NCBI RefSeq assembly: GCF_946885885.1
Contig: NZ_CAMPHN010000112.1
Coordinates: 1 to 13,992 of the forward strand
Origin: an uncultured Pseudomonas sp.
Lineage (GTDB): Bacteria > Pseudomonadota > Gammaproteobacteria > Pseudomonadales > Pseudomonadaceae
DNA: 13,992 nt
Direction: 5' to 3'
This document shows positions 8,209 through 13,992 of the stretch, piece after piece. The notes below the pieces were generated by a model. That model was not told the DNA's origin. It saw only the letters and a program-made list of their open reading frames with translations, and did not search any database. A program made the translations under genes and the position numbers. Each line of letters opens with the position of its first letter. Position 1 is the first letter of the stretch.

Positions 8209-10019
8209 TCGACGTCGGTGCCCTTGAGCACGGCGACGTAGTAGGACAGCAGCTGCAGCGGGATGGTGTAGAGAATCGGCGCCAGGGCATCGTGGATATG
8301 CGGCATGTTCACCACGTGGGTGCCTTCGCCGTTGCTCATGCCGGCCTGTTGGTCGGCGAACACCACCAGCTCGCCGCCGCGGGCGCGCACTTCCTGCAGG
8401 TTGGATTTGAGCTTTTCCAGCAACTCGTTGTTCGGCGCCACCGTGACCACCGGCATGTCGCTGTCGACCAAAGCCAACGGCCCGTGCTTGAGCTCGCCGG
8501 CCGGGTAGGCTTCGGCGTGGATATAGGAAATCTCCTTGAGCTTGAGCGCGCCTTCCATCGCCACCGGGTACTGGGTGCCGCGGCCGAGGAACAGAGCATG
8601 GTGTTTTTCGGCGAACAGTTCGGAGATTTTCTCGACCACCTTATCCATCGCCAAGGCATCGTCGAGGCGCGTCGGTAGGCGGCGCAGTTCGTCGACCAGT
8701 TCGGCTTCCAGCTGTTTATCCAAGGTGCCGCGGACCCGGCCGATGGACAGGGTCAGCAGCATCAGCGCGACCAGTTGGGTGGTGAACGCCTTGGTCGAGG
8801 CCACACCGATTTCCGGGCCGGCCAGGGTCAACAGGCACAGGTCGGACTCGCGCACCAGGGAGCTGATGCCGACATTGCAGATTGCCAAGCTGGCCAGGTA
8901 ACCGCCCTGTTCGGGGCTCAGCGCCTTGGCGTTGCGCAAGGCAGCCAGGGTGTCGGCGGTTTCGCCGGACTGGGAAATGCTGACGAACAGAGTGTCGGGC
9001 TGCACCACCACCTTGCGGTAGCGGAATTCGCTGGCCACTTCGATCTGACAGGGAATCCCGGCCAGTTCTTCGAGCCAGTAACGGGCGACCATGCCGGCGT
9101 GGTAACTGGTGCCGCAGGCGACGATCTGCACGTTCTTCACCTTGCCGAACAGCTCGGCGGCTTGCGGGCCGAAGGCCTGCACCAGGACATGGTCGTTGCC
9201 CAAACGGCCTTCGAGGGTGCGTTGCACGACCTTGGGTTGCTCGAAGATCTCCTTGAGCATGAAGTGGCGGAACGCACCCTTTTCGGCGGCTTCGGCGCCT
9301 TCGTGGTACTGCACGCTTTCGCGCTCGACCGGCTGGCCGTCGACATCCCAGATCAGCACGCTGTCACGGCGGATCTCGGCGATATCGCCTTCTTCCAGGT
9401 ACATGAAACGGTCCGTCACTTGGCGCAACGCCAGCTGATCGGAAGCGAGGAAGTTCTCGCCCAGCCCCAAACCGATCACCAGCGGGCTACCGCTGCGGGC
9501 GGCGAGCAGGCGGTCCGGTTGTTTCGCGCTGATCACCGCGAGGCCATAAGCGCCATGCAACTCCGCGACCGCGGCTTTCAGCGCGTCGGCCAGATCGTCC
9601 AGGCTCTGCAGCTTGTGTTCGAGCAGGTGGACGATAACTTCGGTGTCGGTATCCGAGCTGAAGACATACCCCAGCGCCTGCAAACGCTCGCGCAATGCGT
9701 CGTGGTTTTCGATGATGCCGTTGTGCACCACCGCCAACGCCTCGCCCGAGAAATGCGGGTGGGCGTTGCGCTCGCTCGGCGCGCCATGGGTGGCCCAGCG
9801 GGTGTGGGCGATGCCTAAGCGCCCGGCCAGGGGTTCTAGGGTCAGCGCGTTCTGCAGCTCGGCGACCTTGCCGACGCGGCGACTGCGTTGCAGCAGGCCC
9901 TGATCGCTCAGCAGCGCCACCCCGGCGCTGTCGTAGCCGCGGTATTCCAGGCGCTTGAGGCCTTCCAGCAACACGGCGGTGATATTGCGTTCGGCGACGG
10001 CGCCTACGATGCCACACAT
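8169..10019 (-). CDS. glmS: Glutamine--fructose-6-phosphate aminotransferase (isomerizing) GlmS
   Basis: GlmS makes glucosamine-6-phosphate from fructose-6-phosphate and glutamine, the first committed step to UDP-GlcNAc, peptidoglycan and LPS. The protein has 616 residues, close to the E. coli length of 609. The N-terminal glutaminase domain begins MCGIVG, with Cys2 as the nucleophile once Met is removed. It also shows YRGYDSAG (26-33), HTRWATHG (72-79) and NGIIEN (100-105). Two SIS sugar-isomerase domains follow, with CGTSYHAG (302-309), SQSGET (349-354), [14 protein letters not shown] (501-514) and the C-terminal lysine of NLAKSVTVE (Lys611). AAGGAG at 10026-10031 supports the start. The upstream gap to glmR is filled by a palindromic repeat, so transcription must start in or read through that element. 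No glmS ribozyme is evident, as expected outside Gram-positive bacteria. Confidence 0.97.
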   Translation of the reverse strand: MCGIVGAVAERNITAVLLEGLKRLEYRGYDSAGVALLSDQGLLQRSRRVGKVAELQNALTLEPLAGRLGIAHTRWATHGAPSERNAHPHFSGEALAVVHNGIIENHDALRERLQALGYVFSSDTDTEVIVHLLEHKLQSLDDLADALKAAVAELHGAYGLAVISAKQPDRLLAARSGSPLVIGLGLGENFLASDQLALRQVTDRFMYLEEGDIAEIRRDSVLIWDVDGQPVERESVQYHEGAEAAEKGAFRHFMLKEIFEQPKVVQRTLEGRLGNDHVLVQAFGPQAAELFGKVKNVQIVACGTSYHAGMVARYWLEELAGIPCQIEVASEFRYRKVVVQPDTLFVSISQSGETADTLAALRNAKALSPEQGGYLASLAICNVGISSLVRESDLCLLTLAGPEIGVASTKAFTTQLVALMLLTLSIGRVRGTLDKQLEAELVDELRRLPTRLDDALAMDKVVEKISELFAEKHHALFLGRGTQYPVAMEGALKLKEISYIHAEAYPAGELKHGPLALVDSDMPVVTVAPNNELLEKLKSNLQEVRARGGELVVFADQQAGMSNGEGTHVVNMPHIHDALAPILYTIPLQLLSYYVAVLKGTDVDQPRNLAKSVTVE

Positions 10020-10025
10020 AGTCTT

Positions 10026-10031
10026 CTCCTT
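10026..10031 (-). promoter_or_regulatory. glmS ribosome-binding site touching the repeat boundary
   Basis: On the minus strand AAGGAG is followed by six bases and then the glmS ATG. Its first two bases belong to the outer end of the palindromic element (10030-10206). The element thus reaches exactly up to the translation signal without destroying it. Confidence 0.7.
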
Positions 10032-10206
10032 AGAATCTATTCAAAGTCTGCTGCGCGTCGGCCTTGCTGCGTTAAAAACAGGCTCGGGTGCGAGCCCAGT
10101 CGGAATGCTCATGTACAAAAGTACACTCGCGTGCGAGCCCAGTCCGCTTCCTCGCCTGTTTTTGCCTTGCACGGCTCTAGCTCGCAATACTTTGAACAGA
10201 CTCTTA
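10030..10206. repeat. Imperfect palindromic, MITE-like element filling the glmR-glmS gap
   Basis: The ends form an inverted repeat: 10030-10046 reads TTAGAATCTATTCAAAG, and the reverse complement of 10190-10206 matches it at 14 of 17 positions. Inside, AAAAACAGGC (10074-10083) and GCCTGTTTTT (10154-10163) pair perfectly. TGTAC-AAAA-GTACA (10112-10125) sits at the exact centre. All three pairs share the same centre near 10118. A 14-base direct repeat, GTGCGAGCCCAGTC, occurs at 10088 and 10131. The right end supplies the glmR stop codon and the left end touches the glmS ribosome-binding site. No protein is encoded. The structure suggests a small non-autonomous mobile element or dispersed intergenic repeat. 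No target-site duplication is obvious. Confidence 0.8.
10074..10097 (-). terminator. Terminator-like hairpin in the glmS leader
   Basis: Read on the minus strand, GGCTCG-CACC-CGAGCC forms a six-pair, GC-rich stem with a four-base loop, followed by TGTTTTT. This is a plausible intrinsic terminator for transcripts coming from glmR toward glmS. It lies inside the palindromic element, so an alternative long fold of the whole element would compete with it. Whether it terminates, attenuates or does nothing is not shown by the sequence. Confidence 0.5.
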
Positions 10207-10974
10207 CGCTTCAATAGGCGCGCAGATCAGGTTCACTCCGCGCGCGGTCAATTGTTCACGGGCCTCATCGCTGAGGCGCTCGTCGGTGATCAGGGTATGG
10301 ATGCTGCTCCAGGGCAGCTCCAGGTTGGGAATCTTGCGGCCGATCTTGTCGCTCTCGACCATCACCACCACTTCGCGCGCCACCTCGGCCATCACCCGGG
10401 ACAGGCCGAGCAGTTCATTGAAGGTGGTGGTGCCACGCGCCAGGTCGATGCCATCGGCGCCGATAAACAGCTGATCGAAATCGTAGGAGCGCAGCACCTG
10501 CTCGGCGACCTGGCCCTGGAACGACTCCGAATGCGGGTCCCAGGTGCCGCCGGTCATCAGCAGCACCGGCTCGTGCTCCAGTTCGCGCAGGGCATTGGCC
10601 ACGTTCAGCGAGTTGGTCATCACCACCAGGCCCGGTTTATGACCCAGTTGAGGAATCATCGCCGCGGTGGTGGTGCCGCTATCGATAATGATCCGCGCAT
10701 GCTCGCGAATCCGCGCCACGGCCGCGCGGGCTATGGCCTGCTTGTACTGGGAAACCGGCTGGCTGCCGTCGCCGATCAATTCATGCGGCATGGGCACCGC
10801 ACCGCCATAGCGGCGCAGCAACAGGCCGTTCTTTTCCAGGGCGGCGAGGTCCTTGCGAATGGTCACTTCCGAGGTGGCGAAGACTTTCGACAACTCGTCC
10901 ACACTTACCTCACCCTGCTCGGCGAGCAGGGTGAGGATGGTATGGCGGCGTTGCGGAGTGTTGCGCTTCGACAT
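10204..10974 (-). CDS. glmR: DeoR-family transcriptional regulator, GlmR type
   Basis: This is a 256-residue DeoR-family repressor. The N-terminal helix-turn-helix (about 6-60) carries the family pattern VSVDELSKVFATSEVTIRKD and ends in RRYGGAV. The C-terminal sugar-phosphate sensor domain shows DSGTTT (98-103), MTNS (119-122), TGG (131-133), IGADGID (161-167) and ESDKIGR (197-203). A protein of this type lies between glmU and glmS in P. aeruginosa and is called GlmR there. By position and family it probably senses an amino-sugar phosphate and controls glmS, which is inference. No strong Shine-Dalgarno sequence precedes the ATG at 10974. A palindrome 7-19 bases upstream is a likely autoregulatory operator. 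The stop codon is provided by the terminal TTA of the palindromic repeat. Confidence 0.9.
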   Translation of the reverse strand: MSKRNTPQRRHTILTLLAEQGEVSVDELSKVFATSEVTIRKDLAALEKNGLLLRRYGGAVPMPHELIGDGSQPVSQYKQAIARAAVARIREHARIIIDSGTTTAAMIPQLGHKPGLVVMTNSLNVANALRELEHEPVLLMTGGTWDPHSESFQGQVAEQVLRSYDFDQLFIGADGIDLARGTTTFNELLGLSRVMAEVAREVVVMVESDKIGRKIPNLELPWSSIHTLITDERLSDEAREQLTARGVNLICAPIEA

Positions 10975-10980
10975 GCTAAG

Positions 10981-10993
10981 TTTCGATTCGAAA
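10981..10993. promoter_or_regulatory. Candidate GlmR operator TTTCGA-T-TCGAAA
   Basis: This is a perfect two-arm palindrome, TTTCGA-N-TCGAAA, with two further matching base pairs outside one mismatch (AA/TT). It lies between the predicted glmR transcription start and its ATG. TTTCG/CGAAA half-sites are common in operators of DeoR-family regulators, so autoregulation is likely. Binding has not been shown. Confidence 0.5.
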
Positions 10994-11006
10994 GTTAAAG
11001 ACGCGA

Positions 11007-11035
11007 ATCAAAACCTAATGAAGCTTTTTCGTCAA
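11007..11035 (-). promoter_or_regulatory. Candidate sigma-70 promoter for glmR
   Basis: On the minus strand TTGACG (11030-11035) and TTTGAT (11007-11012) are separated by exactly 17 bases. The -35 box matches five of six consensus bases and the -10 box four of six. The predicted start near 11000 would place the operator candidate at about +7 to +20. The local sequence is AT-richer than its surroundings. Confidence 0.5.
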
Positions 11036-11055
11036 GCGGGAAGTTCCTGAGCGGT

Positions 11056-11129
11056 CGTAGGCTAGGTCGCGGCATGCAGAACGAGGGAGGATTGCATGTT
11101 GGGCTTCGCTGAGCTCAGCCCAACCTACG
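11056..11129. repeat. Intergenic inverted-repeat unit downstream of glmU
   Basis: CGTAGG (11056-11061) and CCTACG (11124-11129) border the unit. Inside, GTTGGGCT (11098-11105) and AGCCCAAC (11117-11124) form an eight-pair stem around GAGCTC. It lacks a T-run, so it is a poor intrinsic terminator. From memory, units with GTTGGGCT...AGCCCAACCTACG recur between genes in several Pseudomonas genomes. This was not checked by search. Confidence 0.5.
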
Positions 11130-11137
11130 GGCTTATC

Positions 11138-11165
11138 TTGCAGCTTGTGGCTTGAAGCTTATGGC
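11138..11165. repeat. Seven-base tandem repeat running into the glmU stop codon
   Basis: Four consecutive heptamers read TTGCAGC, TTGTGGC, TTGAAGC and TTATGGC (consensus TTRNRGC). The fourth contains the glmU stop codon (TTA at 11159-11161 on the plus strand) and its last sense bases. The period is exactly seven. The run ends inside the gene, so the stop codon appears to be part of the repeat or to lie at its border. Confidence 0.6.
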
Positions 11166-12520
11166 TGCTTCTTGGGGCGCTTCCAACCTTCGATATTGCG
11201 CTGCTTGGCACGGCCGACGGCCAGGCTATCGGCCGGCACATCGCTGGTCACCACCGAACCCGCGCCGGTGGTGGCGCGGTCGCCCAGAATCACCGGCGCG
11301 ACCAGGGCGCTGTTGGAGCCGATAAATACATCCTCGCCCAATACCGTCCTGAACTTATTGGCGCCATCATAGTTGCAGGTGATGGTGCCGGCGCCGATAT
11401 TGCTGCGCGCGCCGATCTCGGCGTCGCCCAGGTAGCTCAGGTGGCCAGCTTTGGCGCCCTCGCCCATGACCGCGTTCTTTAGCTCGACGAAGTTACCGAC
11501 ATGCGCCTTGGCGCCGAGCACGCTGCCGGGGCGCAGACGGGCGAACGGACCGCAGTCGCTGCCCTCGCCCATTTCGGCACCTTCCAGGTGGCTGTTGGCT
11601 TTGACGATGGCGCCTTTACGCAGCGTGCTGTTCTTGATCACACAGTTCGGACCGATCTGCACGCCATCTTCGATGACCACGCGCCCCTCGAGGATCACGT
11701 TGATATCGATCGATACGTCGCGACCCACGGTCACTTCACCACGCAGATCGAAACGCGCCGGGTCGATCAGAGTCACGCCTTGCACCATCAATCGGCGCGC
11801 GGCGCGGTACTGGTAATGCCGTTCCAGCTGAGCGAGCTGGATACGGTCATTGGCCCCCAGCACTTCCATCTCGTCGGCCGCCTGCTCGGTGGCCACCACC
11901 AGACCATCGGCCACCGCCATGGCGATCACGTCGGTCAGGTAGTACTCGCCCTGGGCATTGCTATTGGACAGCCGCCCCAGCCAGTCGCCCAGGTGCTTGC
12001 CCGGTACGGCGAGAATGCCGGTATTGCCTTCGCGGATTTGCCGTTGCTCGGGCGTTGCATCCTTGTGCTCGACGATGGCGTTGACCACACCACTGCCATC
12101 TCGAACGATGCGGCCATAGCCGGTCGGGTCGTTCAGGTTGACCGTCAACAGCCCCAGTTGCCGATCATTGACCTGCTGCAGCAGGCGCTGCAGGGTTTCC
12201 ACTTCGATCAGCGGCACATCGCCGTACAGGATCAGCACGCGCTCGGCGGTTAGCGCCGGCAAGGCCTGGGCCACGGCGTGGCCGGTGCCCAATTGTTCGC
12301 TTTGCAGAATGAAGTTCAGGTCGTCGCCCGCCAGCCGCTCGCGCACCAACTCCGCGCCGTGACCGATCACCACATGGATACCTTGCGGCTGCAGCTGACG
12401 TGCGCTGTCGATGACATGGCCGAGCATGGGTTTGCCGGCAACCGGGTGCAGCACCTTGGGCAACGCCGAACGCATGCGGGTGCCTTGGCCGGCGGCGAGA
12501 ATCACGATATCGAGGGACAT
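11159..12520 (-). CDS. glmU: Bifunctional GlmU: glucosamine-1-phosphate acetyltransferase / GlcNAc-1-phosphate uridylyltransferase
   Basis: GlmU acetylates glucosamine-1-phosphate and then couples it to UTP, giving UDP-GlcNAc. The protein has 453 residues, the usual length. The N-terminal uridylyltransferase domain has LAAGQGTRM (8-16), Lys22, the metal-binding region LYGD (Asp101) and GAND (Asn224). From about residue 250 a left-handed beta-helix of hexapeptide repeats forms the acetyltransferase, with the catalytic-type histidine at 360 in [10 protein letters not shown] and the CNYDG loop (392-396). I place the start at 12520 ([10 protein letters not shown]), with AGGA ten bases upstream at 12531-12534. 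The frame is open to 12553, but those extra residues do not belong to the family. The gene follows the atp-operon terminator, so it needs its own promoter or read-through. I see no convincing promoter in the short gap. Confidence 0.96.
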   Translation of the reverse strand: MSLDIVILAAGQGTRMRSALPKVLHPVAGKPMLGHVIDSARQLQPQGIHVVIGHGAELVRERLAGDDLNFILQSEQLGTGHAVAQALPALTAERVLILYGDVPLIEVETLQRLLQQVNDRQLGLLTVNLNDPTGYGRIVRDGSGVVNAIVEHKDATPEQRQIREGNTGILAVPGKHLGDWLGRLSNSNAQGEYYLTDVIAMAVADGLVVATEQAADEMEVLGANDRIQLAQLERHYQYRAARRLMVQGVTLIDPARFDLRGEVTVGRDVSIDINVILEGRVVIEDGVQIGPNCVIKNSTLRKGAIVKANSHLEGAEMGEGSDCGPFARLRPGSVLGAKAHVGNFVELKNAVMGEGAKAGHLSYLGDAEIGARSNIGAGTITCNYDGANKFRTVLGEDVFIGSNSALVAPVILGDRATTGAGSVVTSDVPADSLAVGRAKQRNIEGWKRPKKQP

Positions 12521-12570
12521 AGACGGTAGATCCTGAACGGCCCCGAGGAGCAAGCACCGGGGTGGGAAGC

Positions 12571-12605
12571 GGAAAAAGAAAAAGGGTAGCCAAGGCTACC
12601 CTTTT
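12571..12605 (-). terminator. Strong intrinsic terminator at the end of the atp operon
   Basis: On the minus strand, downstream of atpC, AAAAGGGTAGCC pairs with GGCTACCCTTTT across a TT loop (12-pair stem) and is followed by TTTTTCTTTTTCC. This is a classical rho-independent terminator placed 27 bases after the atpC stop. The flanking A and T runs would also allow some termination from the plus strand, but no plus-strand gene reaches it here. Confidence 0.9.
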
Positions 12606-12632
12606 ACTCGTTCGCGATGAAGTGGAAGCCTG

Positions 12633-13058
12633 TTAGCCGCCGAACTTCTTGCGCAGTTGCTGAACGGTGCGCAACTGAGCTGCGACTTCGGCCAGGTGAG
12701 CGGCCGCGGAACCGTAATCGAACTCCGCGCCCTTCTCGTTCAAGGCCTTCTCGGCAGCCCTGAGGGCTTCCTGAGCAGCAGCTTCGTCGATATCGGCAGC
12801 ACGCTGCACGGTATCGGCGAGGACTTTCACCACACTCGGCTGAACTTCCAGGAAGCCACCGGAGATGTAGAACACCTCGGTTTCGCCGCCCTGTTTGACC
12901 AGACGAATCGGACCCGGTTTGAGGTCGGTGATCAGCGGCGCGTGGCCTGGAGCGATACCCATATCGCCCAGGTTGCCGTGCGCAATCACCATCTCGACCA
13001 GACCGGAGAAGATCTCGCCTTCTGCGCTGACGATGTCGCAATGGACTGTCATAGCCAT
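12633..13058 (-). CDS. atpC: ATP synthase epsilon subunit (F1 sector)
   Basis: This is the 141-residue epsilon subunit of the F1 ATPase, part of the central stalk, which couples rotation to catalysis and can inhibit ATP hydrolysis. The N-terminal beta-sandwich (about 4-85) contains [15 protein letters not shown] and [10 protein letters not shown]. The C-terminal helical hairpin (about 88-138) ends in QLRKKFGG. I chose the ATG at 13058 (MAMTVHCD), with GAGG placed six bases upstream. The frame upstream to 13070 is unlikely to be used, and the ATG two codons further in (MTVHCD) is the main alternative. atpC follows atpD after 83 bases and is the last gene of the operon. Confidence 0.95.
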   Translation of the reverse strand: MAMTVHCDIVSAEGEIFSGLVEMVIAHGNLGDMGIAPGHAPLITDLKPGPIRLVKQGGETEVFYISGGFLEVQPSVVKVLADTVQRAADIDEAAAQEALRAAEKALNEKGAEFDYGSAAAHLAEVAAQLRTVQQLRKKFGG

Positions 13059-13115
13059 GTCTAACCTCACGTATCGATCCGCCTGAACGCCATTGTGCGC
13101 TCAAACGGACCGTAA

Positions 13116-13133
13116 GCGCCCGTTGCCGGGCGC
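13116..13133 (-). other. Intercistronic hairpin between atpD and atpC
   Basis: GCGCCCG and CGGGCGC form a seven-pair GC stem with a four-base loop eight bases after the atpD stop. There is no T-run, so it is not an intrinsic terminator. It may protect the atpD 3' end or reduce epsilon synthesis relative to beta, which is inference. Confidence 0.45.
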
Positions 13134-13141
13134 ACGGGTGA

Positions 13142-13992
<851 letters not shown>

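Noticed and set aside
8775..9818. Long plus-strand open frame (347 codons) opposite glmS, with similar ones at 7875-8678 and 9955-10998
   Set aside because: They lie antisense to clear genes with full family motifs. GC-rich codon use leaves the opposite strand open, and their products are low-complexity His/Gln/Ala/Gly-rich sequences with no domain signature.
10112..10144. CRISPR-like repeats in the glmR-glmS gap
   Set aside because: Only two direct copies of a 14-base sequence occur, inside one palindrome, without regular spacers or cas genes.
10020..10206. glmS ribozyme upstream of glmS
   Set aside because: The sequence is a simple nested palindrome without the known ribozyme core, and that ribozyme belongs to Gram-positive bacteria.
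11098..11124. Intrinsic terminator for glmU
   Set aside because: The eight-pair stem is present, but neither side has a T-run, so it is reported only as part of a repeat unit.

Overview
The window reads as a high-GC gammaproteobacterial chromosome, almost certainly a Pseudomonas or close relative. The order atpD-atpC-glmU-(DeoR regulator)-glmS on the minus strand is the one known from Pseudomonas chromosomes, and all these proteins look like pseudomonad versions. The species cannot be fixed from the sequence alone.

Layout. Positions 1-7078 (plus strand) hold the distal half of a type VI secretion (T6SS) operon: a 10-codon tail that is probably TssJ, then tssK, tssL (DotU), tssM (IcmF) and tssA, joined by ATGA overlaps or very short gaps. 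The order resembles the lip-hsiJ-dotU-icmF-hsiA block of the P. aeruginosa H3-T6SS. Together these genes make the baseplate-to-membrane connector (TssK), the inner-membrane complex (TssL, TssM) and the assembly or cap protein (TssA). The sheath, tube, spike, ClpV and effector genes lie outside the window.

The T6SS operon ends convergently against a minus-strand block that fills 7099-13992. Read in its own direction (right to left) this block is: atpD (5' end beyond the window) and atpC, a strong intrinsic terminator, glmU, a repeat-rich spacer, the DeoR-family regulator glmR, a palindromic repeat element, glmS, a 76-codon gene of unknown function, and a DUF1275/YoaK membrane protein. GlmS makes glucosamine-6-phosphate and GlmU converts glucosamine-1-phosphate to UDP-GlcNAc, so the glm genes feed cell-wall and LPS synthesis. 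GlmR is the likely local regulator.

The most interesting non-coding sequence is in the two spacers around glmR. The glmR-glmS gap is filled end to end by a roughly 177-bp imperfect palindrome. One end supplies the glmR stop codon, the other touches the glmS Shine-Dalgarno sequence, and it contains a terminator-like hairpin pointing toward glmS. The glmU-glmR gap carries a heptamer tandem repeat that runs into the glmU stop codon, an inverted-repeat unit, and a plausible sigma-70 promoter followed by a near-perfect TTTCGA-N-TCGAAA operator candidate. The Tn7 attachment site at the end of glmS appears empty. I found no wholly unknown multi-gene system here. The gene content is recognisable, and the novelty lies in the repeats, the candidate regulatory sites, the small gene after glmS and a degenerate TssM.
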